The position numbers were made by a program, and so were the translations under genes. A stretch of 64,000 nucleotides of DNA, taken from an uncultured Alistipes sp. (GTDB lineage: Bacteria; Bacteroidota; Bacteroidia; Bacteroidales; Rikenellaceae). Positions 16,797-25,381 of the stretch are shown here, in pieces. Positions within the stretch are counted from its first letter, which is position 1. Every line of letters starts with the position of its first letter. The notes below the pieces were generated by a model. It did not search any database and had not been told where the DNA came from. It worked only from the letters and a program-made list of their open reading frames with translations. The stretch is from positions 89,361 through 153,360 of the forward strand of contig CAAGLB010000099.1 in NCBI GenBank assembly GCA_900770635.1. The letters run 5' to 3'.

Positions 16797-18845
16797 ATGA
16801 AGAGATTTTTACTTATATTATACGTTGTGCTGTGTCCCTATGTCGTATTAGCTCAGGAGGACACCAAAGATTGGGCAACCAAGGGCATCAACATTCGTGA
16901 GGTGGCCGTATATGGCAAGCGACCAATGAAGGAGATTGGCACGCAGCAGACAAAGTTCGACACGGTAATACTCAAAGAGAACATAGCCCTGTCGATGGCC
17001 GACGTATTGACCTTCAACTCGGCAATCTTTGTTAAGAACTATGGCCGTGCCACGCTATCTACAGTTGCCTTTCGTGGCACATCGCCCTCACACACCCAGG
17101 TGTCGTGGAACGGCATGAAGATAAACAACCCTATGCTCGGCATGACCGACTTCTCGATGATTCCCTCCTACTTCATCGACGACGCCTCGCTGCTTCATGG
17201 CACATCGTCGGTAAACGAGACGGGTGGTGGCCTCGGTGGCTCGGTGAAGCTATCGACAAAGCCTGCTCAGGCAGAGGGCTTCGGCGTGCAATATATTCAG
17301 GGCATCGGCTCATTTAAGACCTTCGACGAGTTCTTGCGCCTCACCTATGGCAACAACCATTGGCAAGTATCGACACGTGCCGTATATTCGTCGTCGCCCA
17401 ACGACTACGAGTATCGCAACCACGACAAAAAAGTGAATGTCTACGACGAGGAGATGAACATCATAGACCAATACTACCCTATCGAACGTAACCGAAGCGG
17501 AGCATACAAAGACCTACACCTGCTGCAAGAGGTGTATTACAACACAGGAAATGGCGACAGGTTTGGACTAAATGCCTGGTACATAAACTCAAACCGAGAG
17601 CTTGCCATGCTCACCGTTGACCATGGCGACGACACCGACTTCGAGAACCGCCAACGTGAGCAGACATTCCGAGGTGTAGCATCATGGGACCACATACGAG
17701 AAAACTGGAAGATGGGAGCTAAGGGTGGATACATCTACACATGGATGGCCTACGACTACAAGCGTGACTTGGGAAATGGCATCATGGCCCACATGACACG
17801 ATCACGCTCACGCATCAACACCTTCTACGGCCAGGTAGATGGCGAGTACTCCATAGACAAGAAGTGGTTATTCACAGCCAACCTTTCGCTTCATCAGCAT
17901 ATCGTCGAGAGCGAGGATAAGAACATCGTGCGCCAGGATGGCAACAAGGCTATCGTGGGCTACCGCAAAGGCCGCCCCGAGCTATCGGGCTCGGTGTCGG
18001 CAAAGTGGCGACCTATGGAGCGCTTAGGACTCTCTGTTGTCGTGCGTGAGGAGATGGTGGGCCGAGAGTGGACACCGATAATCCCAGCATTCTTCATTGA
18101 TGGACTGCTGTCGAAAAAGGGCAACATCGTAGCCAAAGCCTCGGTGTCACGCAACTTCCGCTTCCCGACGCTCAACGACCTATACTTCTTGCCTGGCGGT
18201 AACCCCGACCTTAGGAAGGAGAGTGGCTGGACATACGATGCGGGCGTGTCGTTTGCTGTGGGCAAGGAGGATGTCTACTCGCTCAGTGGCTCGGCAAACT
18301 GGTTCGAGTCGTTCATCAAAGATTGGATTATTTGGCTGCCCACGCCTAAGGGCTTCTTCTCGCCCGAGAACATCAAAGATGTTCACGCCTACGGCATCGA
18401 GCTCAAAGGCGACCTCAACGTGGCCCTCGGCAAGGAGTGGCAGTTGGGCCTAAACGGCACATTCTCGTGGACACCATCGATAAACGTAGGCGAGCCTCGC
18501 ACACCCGCCGACAAGTCGGTGGGCAAGCAGCTGCCATACGTACCCAAGCTGTCGTCGACCGTAACAGGCCGCCTCACGTGGCGCAAGTGGTCGTTCCTCT
18601 ACAAGTGGTGCTACTACTCGGAGCGATATACCATGTCGTCGAACGACATATCGCTCACGGGCAAGCTACCACCATACTTCATGTCGAACATATCACTCGA
18701 AAAGGTGCTCAGCTTAAAGTGGGCCGACCTATCGCTTAAAGGCACTATAAACAACCTCTTCAACGAGGAGTATCTATCGGTGCTATCACGCCCAATGCCA
18801 GGCATCAACTTCGAGATATTCATCGGCATAACACCGAAGTGGTAA
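16797..18845 (+). CDS. btuB: TonB-dependent vitamin B12 receptor BtuB
   Basis: The product has 682 residues with a signal peptide ending VVLAQ (about residue 20). The TonB-box region is INIREVAVYGKRP (about 30-41). The plug domain (about 45-150) includes LSTVAFRGTSPSHTQVSWNGMKINNPM and a GGGLGGSV stretch. A long beta-barrel follows and ends in the aromatic PKW typical of OM barrels. The size fits BtuB-type receptors and there is no extra N-terminal carboxypeptidase-like domain. It is the last gene of the riboswitch operon. The inner-membrane BtuCDF transporter is not in the window. Confidence 0.9.
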   Translation: MKRFLLILYVVLCPYVVLAQEDTKDWATKGINIREVAVYGKRPMKEIGTQQTKFDTVILKENIALSMADVLTFNSAIFVKNYGRATLSTVAFRGTSPSHTQVSWNGMKINNPMLGMTDFSMIPSYFIDDASLLHGTSSVNETGGGLGGSVKLSTKPAQAEGFGVQYIQGIGSFKTFDEFLRLTYGNNHWQVSTRAVYSSSPNDYEYRNHDKKVNVYDEEMNIIDQYYPIERNRSGAYKDLHLLQEVYYNTGNGDRFGLNAWYINSNRELAMLTVDHGDDTDFENRQREQTFRGVASWDHIRENWKMGAKGGYIYTWMAYDYKRDLGNGIMAHMTRSRSRINTFYGQVDGEYSIDKKWLFTANLSLHQHIVESEDKNIVRQDGNKAIVGYRKGRPELSGSVSAKWRPMERLGLSVVVREEMVGREWTPIIPAFFIDGLLSKKGNIVAKASVSRNFRFPTLNDLYFLPGGNPDLRKESGWTYDAGVSFAVGKEDVYSLSGSANWFESFIKDWIIWLPTPKGFFSPENIKDVHAYGIELKGDLNVALGKEWQLGLNGTFSWTPSINVGEPRTPADKSVGKQLPYVPKLSSTVTGRLTWRKWSFLYKWCYYSERYTMSSNDISLTGKLPPYFMSNISLEKVLSLKWADLSLKGTINNLFNEEYLSVLSRPMPGINFEIFIGITPKW

Positions 18846-18887
18846 TTTCTACCTTAGAAAAAATTTGGATAAAAGAGCATAGAACTA

Positions 18888-18918
18888 TTGCTACAATCAA
18901 TATTTTTTTGTAATTTTG
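18888..18918 (+). promoter_or_regulatory. Promoter of guaB-guaA
   Basis: TTG at 18888-18890 and TAATTTTG at 18911-18918 are 20 bp apart, matching the Bacteroidota -33/-7 pattern. The guaB ATG lies 31 bp downstream. No obvious purine-specific operator or riboswitch is seen in this short leader. Confidence 0.65.
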
Positions 18919-18949
18919 TGCGCAACATAAAATTATAAACCTGATTGCT

Positions 18950-20425
18950 ATGTCTTTTATCGATGAAAGGGTGTCGACAACAGGTCTCACATTCGATGAT
19001 GTGTTGCTCGTGCCTGCCTATTCTGAGGTACTTCCTCGTGAGGTTTCGACTGTAGGTCGCTTCTCTCGCAATATTCAGCTTAACATCCCCATTGTGTCTG
19101 CAGCTATGGACACCGTAACCGAAGCTCCTTTGGCTATTGCCTTGGCTCGTGAGGGCGGTATCGGCGTGGTACACAAGAATATGTCTATCGCAGCTCAGGC
19201 TGCTCACGTGCGCCGTGTGAAGCGTGCTGAGAGTGGCATGATTTACGATCCTGTGACTATCAAGAAGGACAACACCGTAGGCGATGCTCTCCAGCTTATG
19301 CAGGAGAACAAAATCGGCGGTATTCCTGTTGTTGATGACGAGGGCATGCTTATCGGTATCGTGACCAACCGTGACCTCCGCTTCCAGAGCGACATGAATC
19401 GCCTTATCGACGATGTGATGACCAAGGAGAATATCGTGACAACTCACGAGACCGACCTTAAGTCTGCTGCCGAGGTACTCCTTGCAAATAAGATCGAGAA
19501 GCTTCCTGTTGTTGACAACACTGGCAAGCTCGTAGGTCTTATCACCTATCGAGACATCACTAAGCTCAAGGATAATCCTAACGCATGTAAGGACGCTAAG
19601 GGTCGCTTGCGTGTAGCTGCGGGTATCGGCATCACGCCAGATGCTATGGAGCGTGTTGCAGCACTCGTTGCCGAGGAGGTTGATGCCGTAGTTTTGGACT
19701 CAGCACACGGCCACACTAAGGGCGTTGTTGACCTTCTCCGCAAGATTAAGGCTACATATCCTAACCTCGACGTTGTTGTGGGTAACATCGCAACTGCTGA
19801 GGCAGCAAAATATCTTATCGAGAATGGCGCCGACGGTATCAAGGTAGGTATCGGTCCAGGCTCAATCTGTACTACACGTATCATCGCAGGTGTTGGCGTG
19901 CCACAGCTCTCGGCAATATATGACGCATCGACAGAGGCTAAGAAGGCAGGTGTGCCTATCATCGCTGATGGTGGCTTGCGCTACTCTGGCGACATCGTTA
20001 AGGCGTTGGCTGCTGGTGGCAACTGCGTGATGGTCGGCTCAATGTTCGCAGGAACTGAGGAGTCGCCAGGCGAGACTATCATCTACAACGGCCGTAAGTT
20101 CAAGGCTTACCGTGGCATGGGCTCTATCGACGCTATGAAGGCAGGCTCTGCTGACCGCTACTTCCAGAAGGGCAACGAGATTAACGTGATGAAGCTCGTT
20201 CCAGAGGGTATCGTAGGCCGTGTACCATTCAAGGGCAAGCTCTCTGAGACAGTATATCAGCTTGTAGGCGGTATCCGTGCGGGTATGGGCTACTGCGGTG
20301 CTAAGGATATCGACACATTGCAGAATGCTCGCTTCGTGCGCATCACATCAAGTGGCGTAACAGAGAACCACCCACACGATATTACTATCACTAGCGAGAC
20401 TCCAAACTATTCACGTGGCGAGTAG
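18950..20425 (+). CDS. guaB: IMP dehydrogenase
   Basis: IMP dehydrogenase oxidises IMP to XMP with NAD+, the committed step of GMP synthesis. The 491-residue protein has the (beta/alpha)8 barrel start with SAAMDTVTE (50-58). Two CBS domains are inserted at about 95-208 (PVTIKKDNTVGDAL and MTKENIVTTHE begin them). The catalytic loop is GIGPGSICTTRI with Cys307, and the flap is YRGMGS. The length is typical. The next gene, guaA, starts 29 bp downstream and completes the pathway to GMP. Confidence 0.97.
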   Translation: MSFIDERVSTTGLTFDDVLLVPAYSEVLPREVSTVGRFSRNIQLNIPIVSAAMDTVTEAPLAIALAREGGIGVVHKNMSIAAQAAHVRRVKRAESGMIYDPVTIKKDNTVGDALQLMQENKIGGIPVVDDEGMLIGIVTNRDLRFQSDMNRLIDDVMTKENIVTTHETDLKSAAEVLLANKIEKLPVVDNTGKLVGLITYRDITKLKDNPNACKDAKGRLRVAAGIGITPDAMERVAALVAEEVDAVVLDSAHGHTKGVVDLLRKIKATYPNLDVVVGNIATAEAAKYLIENGADGIKVGIGPGSICTTRIIAGVGVPQLSAIYDASTEAKKAGVPIIADGGLRYSGDIVKALAAGGNCVMVGSMFAGTEESPGETIIYNGRKFKAYRGMGSIDAMKAGSADRYFQKGNEINVMKLVPEGIVGRVPFKGKLSETVYQLVGGIRAGMGYCGAKDIDTLQNARFVRITSSGVTENHPHDITITSETPNYSRGE

Positions 20426-20454
20426 TTTTAGCAGAAAAATTTAAGTAACCATAT

Positions 20455-21981
20455 ATGGAGAAAATTCTTATTATAGATTTTGGCTCGCAGTACACGCAGC
20501 TCATCGCACGACGCATTCGTGAGATGCAAGTATATTGCGAGATTCACCCCTTCAACAACCCTCCCGCACTCGACGAGAAGGTGCGAGGTGTGATTCTCTC
20601 AGGCTCACCACGCTCGGTGCGTGAGGAGGGAGCCCCACGCTTCAACCTCGAGGCAATAAAGGGCAAGCTACCATTGCTCGGCGTGTGCTATGGTGCTCAG
20701 TATCTTGCCCACTTCTTTGGTGGCAAGGTCGAGGCATCACCAAGCCGTGAGTATGGTCGTGCCCAGATGAAGGTTGTTAAGGCTGACGACGAGTTGATGA
20801 AGGGCCTTTCACCTGAGTCACAGGTGTGGATGTCGCACGGCGACACTATCACCACAATTCCTGAGGGCTACGACATCATCGCCTCTACCGAGGATGTAGC
20901 ATGCGCCGCTTACCGCATCGCTGGCGAGCAGACTTGGGGTATTCAGTTCCACCCCGAGGTGTACCACTCTGAGGAGGGCTTCACAATGATCGAAAACTTC
21001 GTGAAGGGCATCTGCGGCTGCGCAGGTAGCTGGACACCAGCAGGATTCGTTGAGAGCACCGTGAAGGAGCTTCGTGAGAAGCTTGGCGACGACAAGGTCG
21101 TCCTTGGTCTTTCGGGCGGTGTTGACTCATCTGTTGCAGCGCTTCTTCTTCACAAGGCTATCGGCAAGAACCTATACTGCATCTTCGTTGACTCGGGCCT
21201 TTTGCGCAAGAACGAGTTTGAGGAGGTTATCGAGTCATATCGTGGCATGGGCCTTAATGTTAAGGGCGTTGATGCTTCGGAGAAGTTTTTGGGCGACCTT
21301 GCAGGTGTTACCGATCCTGAAACCAAGCGTAAGATTATCGGCCGAGACTTCGTCGAGGTCTTCGAGGCTGAGGCTAAGCAGCTTCAGGGCGTTAAGTGGC
21401 TCGGTCAGGGTACTATCTACCCCGACGTTGTTGAGTCAGCACAGGTAAACGGCACCGCTGTTGTCATCAAGTCACACCACAACGTGGGCGGTTTGCCAGA
21501 GAAGATGGGCTTGAAGGTTGTTGAGCCTTTGCGCCTATTGTTCAAGGACGAGGTACGCCGTGTAGGCCGCTCTATGGGCATGCCTGAGCACCTTATCGGT
21601 CGTCATCCATTCCCAGGCCCAGGCCTCGCTATCCGTATCCTTGGCGAGATTACTCGTGAGAAGGTCGAGATTTTGCAGAACGTAGATAAGATCTACCTCG
21701 ACATCTTGCGTGAGACAGGCTGGTACGATAAGATCTGGCAGGCTGGCGCTATCTTGTTGCCAGTGCAGTCAGTAGGTGTCATGGGCGACGAGCGTACCTA
21801 TGAGCGTTGCGTGGCATTGCGTGCCGTGCAGTCTACCGACGGCATGACCGCCGACTGGGTACACATCCCTTACGAGATCTTGGCACGCTTGTCAAACGAG
21901 ATTATCAATAAGGTTCGTGGCGTAAACCGCGTAGTCTACGACATCTCGTCGAAGCCACCGGCCACAATTGAGTGGGAGTAA
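20455..21981 (+). CDS. guaA: GMP synthase (glutamine-hydrolysing)
   Basis: GuaA converts XMP to GMP using ATP and the ammonia of glutamine. The 508-residue protein has an N-terminal class I glutamine amidotransferase with nucleophile Cys78 in GVCYGAQ and the His/Glu pair in FHPEVY (about 166-168). The ATP-pyrophosphatase P-loop is SGGVDSS (220-226). The dimerisation domain ends PPATIEWE. The gene follows guaB in the same transcript. Its TAA is followed by E element E0, the only candidate terminator seen. Confidence 0.97.
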   Translation: MEKILIIDFGSQYTQLIARRIREMQVYCEIHPFNNPPALDEKVRGVILSGSPRSVREEGAPRFNLEAIKGKLPLLGVCYGAQYLAHFFGGKVEASPSREYGRAQMKVVKADDELMKGLSPESQVWMSHGDTITTIPEGYDIIASTEDVACAAYRIAGEQTWGIQFHPEVYHSEEGFTMIENFVKGICGCAGSWTPAGFVESTVKELREKLGDDKVVLGLSGGVDSSVAALLLHKAIGKNLYCIFVDSGLLRKNEFEEVIESYRGMGLNVKGVDASEKFLGDLAGVTDPETKRKIIGRDFVEVFEAEAKQLQGVKWLGQGTIYPDVVESAQVNGTAVVIKSHHNVGGLPEKMGLKVVEPLRLLFKDEVRRVGRSMGMPEHLIGRHPFPGPGLAIRILGEITREKVEILQNVDKIYLDILRETGWYDKIWQAGAILLPVQSVGVMGDERTYERCVALRAVQSTDGMTADWVHIPYEILARLSNEIINKVRGVNRVVYDISSKPPATIEWE

Positions 21982-21982
21982 C

Positions 21983-22113
21983 TATTTTCGATTTATATAG
22001 GGCATCTTTGCTCTGTCCCTAAAAGTAAGAGACTCTGGGCTGTACGCTTTGTACTATCCCCGAGTCTCTTCTTTTGTGATAGAACAAATCTGCTCCTCTA
22101 AAATCAAAAATTC
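21983..22113 (+). repeat. E element E0 after guaA (nested foldback, apex CTGTAC/GTACTAT)
   Basis: The inner hairpin at 22024-22074 reads AAGTAAGAGACTCTGGG, apex CTGTACGCTTTGTACTAT, then CCCCGAGTCTCTTCTTTT. The outer arms are diverged but still A/T-rich and partly complementary (CGATTTATATAGGGC against the TTTTAGAGGAGCAGATTT strand). The element follows the guaA stop within 2 bp. The stem plus the CTTCTTTT tract looks like a terminator. Confidence 0.75.
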
Positions 22114-22129
22114 ATCTCGCAAATCATCT

Positions 22130-22182
22130 CATCGTCGGGATTTTTGCCGAGCGTTGTATATGCAGCCTTCTAACACGAAATC
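22130..22182 (+). repeat. E element fragment E0b (3' half only)
   Basis: TTTTTGCCGAGCGTTGTAT followed by CCTTCTAACACGAAAT closely matches the 3' half of E6 (TTTTTTTGCCGAGCGTTGTAT followed by CCTTCTAACAACAAAT on the opposite strand). The 5' half and apex are missing, so this is a truncated copy joined behind E0. Confidence 0.6.
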
Positions 22183-22223
22183 CACGCTCGCTATTTAAAA
22201 TTCTCCTCTGCCGAGGTCAAACC

Positions 22224-23378
22224 CTACTTCTTAAACAACATCTGGGCAAACTCGGAAAGATAGATTCGCCAGTTGCGCCACTCATGGCCGCCCGAGCTCT
22301 CACGATAGATATAGTTGTAGCCGTGCTTATCAAGCAGGGAACGATACTCGACATTCTCGTCGTAGAGGAAGTCGTTGCTGCCGATAGCTATCCAATAGAG
22401 TACAGGCTGTTCGGCAAACTGGCGCTCGAGCTTAGGCTCAAGATTCTCGTATGTAGCGACACCCTCCTGACCTCGAAATATGGCTGCAGAGAACAGACCT
22501 ACATAGTCGAACATCGAGGGGTACTCCTTAGATATCTGCATAGCATGGAAGCCACCCATCGAGAGTCCTGCGATAGCTCGACTCTCACGCTTAGCTACGG
22601 TGCGGTAGTGCTCATCGACCCACTCTACCACCGATGGAAACATCTTCTCGAACGTGCCATCCATAGATCCAGACATATATGGTCGCCACATGCCCTCCTC
22701 AGAGTGGCCTGGCGCTGCCACATGCTTAGTGCAGCCGTTTGTCATCACAACAATCATAGGCTCGGCCTTGCCCTCAGCAATAAGGTTGTCCATAATCTCC
22801 TGAACACGTCCTGTGGCCACCCATGCCTCCTCGTCGCCACCCATACCATGAAGCAGGTAGAGCACAGGGTATTTGCGCTTAGACTGCTCATATCCCGCAG
22901 GGGTATACACCGTCATGCGACGCTCACGTCCATCGCTCACCTTGGCCCACACACGGCTAAGCGTGCCATGCGCAACAGCCTGCGGCGAGTAGAGGGCACC
23001 ACGCTCGCCCGCAATGATGAAGTAGCTCATAAGCGTGCCTACATCACGCATCACGTAGCTCGACGAGGGATCGACAATATCGGCCATGCCATCAATCGAG
23101 AAGCGGTAGCAATATAGCTCCGAGGCGAGTGGCTCGGAGTGATACTCCCACACACCATCGTCGGTGCGAGTCATTGCCACCTGGCCACCATCGACAAAGT
23201 CGCATTTGAGCACCACGCTCGCGGCCTGAGGGGCATACAGTCGTACGACAACAGAGTTATCCGCAAGTATCTCGGGCGATGTAAGGCCCTGTTTCTGCCA
23301 TAGGTTTTGCTGTGCCGAGAGGGTGTTAATGCCCACAAGCATAGCTGCCAACATAAAAAGTGTACGTAGGAAAGTCAT
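22224..23378 (-). CDS. Exported CE1-family esterase with N-terminal E-set domain
   Basis: The 384-residue protein has a signal peptide ending LSAQQ (about 22). An N-terminal CBM48/E-set beta-sandwich (about 35-125) includes VVVRLYAPQAASVVLKCDF. The C-terminal esterase domain has YPVLYLLHGMGGDEEAW (about 170-186), the nucleophile elbow GLSMGG (Ser273), and SGGHEW with the likely catalytic His near 363. This layout matches bacterial feruloyl or acetyl-xylan esterase-like enzymes that remove acyl groups from plant polysaccharides. The true substrate is not visible and no glycoside hydrolase is adjacent. It is divergent from the phosphodiesterase gene. Confidence 0.85.
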   Translation of the reverse strand: MTFLRTLFMLAAMLVGINTLSAQQNLWQKQGLTSPEILADNSVVVRLYAPQAASVVLKCDFVDGGQVAMTRTDDGVWEYHSEPLASELYCYRFSIDGMADIVDPSSSYVMRDVGTLMSYFIIAGERGALYSPQAVAHGTLSRVWAKVSDGRERRMTVYTPAGYEQSKRKYPVLYLLHGMGGDEEAWVATGRVQEIMDNLIAEGKAEPMIVVMTNGCTKHVAAPGHSEEGMWRPYMSGSMDGTFEKMFPSVVEWVDEHYRTVAKRESRAIAGLSMGGFHAMQISKEYPSMFDYVGLFSAAIFRGQEGVATYENLEPKLERQFAEQPVLYWIAIGSNDFLYDENVEYRSLLDKHGYNYIYRESSGGHEWRNWRIYLSEFAQMLFKK

Positions 23379-23401
23379 AATATTTTAGGTTTTGTTATAG
23401 A

Positions 23402-23428
23402 CAAAGGTACTTATTTTTTGTATATTTG
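23402..23428. promoter_or_regulatory. Divergent promoter region, esterase / phosphodiesterase
   Basis: On the minus strand, TACCTTTG (23409-23402) serves the esterase gene; a TTTTG 24 bp upstream is a loose -33. On the plus strand, TATATTTG (23421-23428) lies 22 bp before the phosphodiesterase ATG. The two boxes are only 11 bp apart, so the two promoters should compete. Confidence 0.5.
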
Positions 23429-23450
23429 CATAGCAAAAAGCACAACAATA

Positions 23451-23939
23451 ATGAAAATTGGCATTATTTCTGATACCCACAACACCTTCGACGACTGCCT
23501 CAAAGAGTTCTTAGCACCATGCGACGAGATATGGCATGCTGGCGACTTTGGCTCGTTGGAGCTTGCCGACGAGATTGCCCAGTTCAAGCCCTTGCGTGGC
23601 GTATATGGCAACATCGACGGAGGAATAATACGTCGTGTATATAACGAGTTTTCGTTGTTCGAGGTTGAGGGTGTCAAGGTGCTGATGACACATATTGGCG
23701 GCTACCCACGCCACTATCAACCAAAGGCACGACAACACATCTACACCTCAAAGCCCAAGCTATTTATTGCGGGACACTCACACATATTAAAGGTGATGTA
23801 TGACAATGTCTACGACCTGCTACATATAAACCCAGGTGCTGCGGGCAACTACGGCATACACCATGTGCGCACCGCCATACGCCTCGACATAGACAATGGA
23901 GAGATCAAAAACCTCGAAATTGGCGAATGGAATAAATAG
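23451..23939 (+). CDS. YfcE/MJ0936-type metallophosphodiesterase
   Basis: The 162-residue calcineurin-like phosphoesterase has all its metal ligands in order: SDTH (Asp8, His10), HAGDFGS (Asp32), YGNID (Asn54), THIGG (His81) and GHSHIL (His109, His111). Such small enzymes hydrolyse phosphodiester bonds (model substrates and, in some cases, cyclic nucleotides); the physiological substrate is unknown. I chose the ATG at 23451 because it begins the canonical MKIGIISDTH. A longer in-frame start at 23418 overlaps the -7 box. It is 6 bp from the next gene, so the two are likely co-transcribed. Confidence 0.9.
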   Translation: MKIGIISDTHNTFDDCLKEFLAPCDEIWHAGDFGSLELADEIAQFKPLRGVYGNIDGGIIRRVYNEFSLFEVEGVKVLMTHIGGYPRHYQPKARQHIYTSKPKLFIAGHSHILKVMYDNVYDLLHINPGAAGNYGIHHVRTAIRLDIDNGEIKNLEIGEWNK

Positions 23940-23945
23940 AATGTT

Positions 23946-24893
23946 ATGAAGCGATTACTTGCATGTTTGGTGCTCATGCTCAGCAGCTCGCACCTTATGG
24001 CACAGGATGTTGAGTGCCAGACATACCACTATGCGACAACCGAGGGGCAGAAGCTTATGCTCGACATATACTCGCTTAGCTCTGAGTGCTCCGAGCCACG
24101 CCCCTGCATGATCTTTGCCTTTGGCGGAGGCTTTGTCATGGGCGAACGCAACCACGAGTACTACGCCCGATATTTCGACTCGCTCGCCTCGTCTGGCATC
24201 GTCGTAGCGAGCATCGACTACCGCTTAGGAATGAAAAATCCACCTAAGAATAGCGACATAAAGACGATGATTGGCACTATGCAGCATGCCATAGACATTG
24301 CTGTGGAAGATATCTATTCGGCAACGTGCTTTTTGCTACAAAACAGCGATAAGCTAAACATAGATCCAAACATAGTTATGCTCAGCGGTTCGAGTGCAGG
24401 TGCTATTGCCTCGCTGCAAGCCGAGTGGAACAGATGCAACGGCGCAGATATCGCCAGTATACTGCCTAACGACTTTAGCTATGCCGCTGTCGTGGCATGC
24501 GCAGGTGCTATATTCTCAACAGATGGCAAGCCTAAGTTTAAGCACGAGCCCGCACCTATGCTCCTCTTTCATGGCACGTCGGACGGCAATGTGCCCTACA
24601 ACCGCTCGTCGCTCTTTGGCATAGGCTTCTACGGCTCGAAGTACATCGCCAAGCAACTTGACAAGATGAATGCCCCCTACTGGTTCTACTCGGCAGAGTA
24701 TGCCGACCATAAGATTGCAGGCCTACCACTATGGTATCAGTGCGACCTAATACTGCAATTTATCAACGACTATGTTATTGAGGGTAGCCGCATGCAGATT
24801 GTAAACGAGGTTGAGTATCTACCACGCGAGCGCCGCCAGACGCACTTTAGCGCCAAGGAGTACTTGCAGAATAACTATAAGCGCAGGCAGTAG
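23946..24893 (+). CDS. Exported alpha/beta hydrolase (carboxylesterase-like)
   Basis: This 315-residue protein has a signal peptide ending HLMAQ (about 20). The oxyanion-hole segment FAFGGGFVMGER (about 57-68) resembles HGGG of hormone-sensitive-lipase-like enzymes. The nucleophile elbow is GSSAG (Ser150), and LFHGTSDGNVPY and YADHKIAG supply likely Asp and His. The substrate is unknown. It follows the phosphodiesterase by 6 bp. Downstream lie only stacked repeats until the convergent phosphofructokinase gene. Confidence 0.82.
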   Translation: MKRLLACLVLMLSSSHLMAQDVECQTYHYATTEGQKLMLDIYSLSSECSEPRPCMIFAFGGGFVMGERNHEYYARYFDSLASSGIVVASIDYRLGMKNPPKNSDIKTMIGTMQHAIDIAVEDIYSATCFLLQNSDKLNIDPNIVMLSGSSAGAIASLQAEWNRCNGADIASILPNDFSYAAVVACAGAIFSTDGKPKFKHEPAPMLLFHGTSDGNVPYNRSSLFGIGFYGSKYIAKQLDKMNAPYWFYSAEYADHKIAGLPLWYQCDLILQFINDYVIEGSRMQIVNEVEYLPRERRQTHFSAKEYLQNNYKRRQ

Positions 24894-24918
24894 AATTTTG
24901 CCTTGCAACACCCTATCT

Positions 24919-25109
24919 AAAGTGAAAGGTGAAAGGTGAAAGGTGAAAGGTGAAAAGTAAGGTGTGCTTCGCACGAGACTTATTAGTAAAGAGTAAAGAG
25001 TAATTAGTAATTGTTTTTTCGTGGCTACTGCCAACTGCTCACTACTAATTTCTCACTGCTCACTGCTCACTACTCTCTACTAATTTCTCACTGCTCACTG
25101 CTCAATCAG
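24919..25109. repeat. Nested 7-bp-unit foldbacks (GTGAAAG and CTGCTCA types), copy F7-3
   Basis: An arm of five to six GTGAAAG units (24919-24958) leads into AAGGTGTGCTTCGCACGAG, but has no matching right arm. A second foldback with different 7-bp units follows. Its left arm is TAAAGAG/TAATTAG (24980-25011) and its right arm CTGCTCA/CTACTCT/CTACTAA units (25032-25104). A 28-bp piece of the right arm (25042-25069) repeats at 25077-25104, a step of 35 bp or five units. The second foldback appears to have replaced half of the first. Confidence 0.75.
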
Positions 25110-25245
25110 CGCACAAATTTGTTGTCAGAAGTCGTAAGATGTGGTGCATCTAAAATGGGACTACCCGAGGATAGTACACTTAGTACAGCCTCGGGTAGTC
25201 AGCTTTTTAAGCATGTGCCGCAGATTGCGGCTTATCACAAGAAAT
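25102..25245 (-). repeat. E element E2, distal of the tandem pair after pfk
   Basis: In gene orientation it reads TTCTTGTGATAAGCCGCAA, CTGCGGCACATGC, then inner stem GACTACCCGAGG, apex CTGTACTAAGTGTACTAT, and stem CCTCGGGTAGTC. It closes with CTTCTGACAACAAATTT. The flank TCAATCAGCGCACA (25102-25115) is shared with E6. It joins E1 end to end, sharing an AAATTTATT boundary. Confidence 0.85.
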
Positions 25246-25377
25246 AAATTTGTTGTTAGAAGGGGTTAGGCTTGGTCTATCACAAAAGAAGATCCCCTCG
25301 GGATAGTACAGATAGTACAGCCCGAGGGGTCTTACTTTATGTGATGGGCCGAGAATGACCCCTTATCACAACAAATT
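25246..25377 (-). repeat. E element E1, directly after pfk
   Basis: This is a full 132-bp copy. The outer arms are AATTTGTTGTGATAAGGGGT and ACCCCTTCTAACAACAAATT. The second stem is TCACATAAAGTAAGA / TCTTCTTTTGTGA. The inner stem CCCCTCGGG / CCCGAGGGG carries the apex CTGTACTATCTGTACTAT. It begins 4 bp after the phosphofructokinase TAA, and the flank CAAATTCAAATT may be a target duplication. No other terminator for this gene is visible. Confidence 0.88.
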
Positions 25378-25381
25378 CAAA

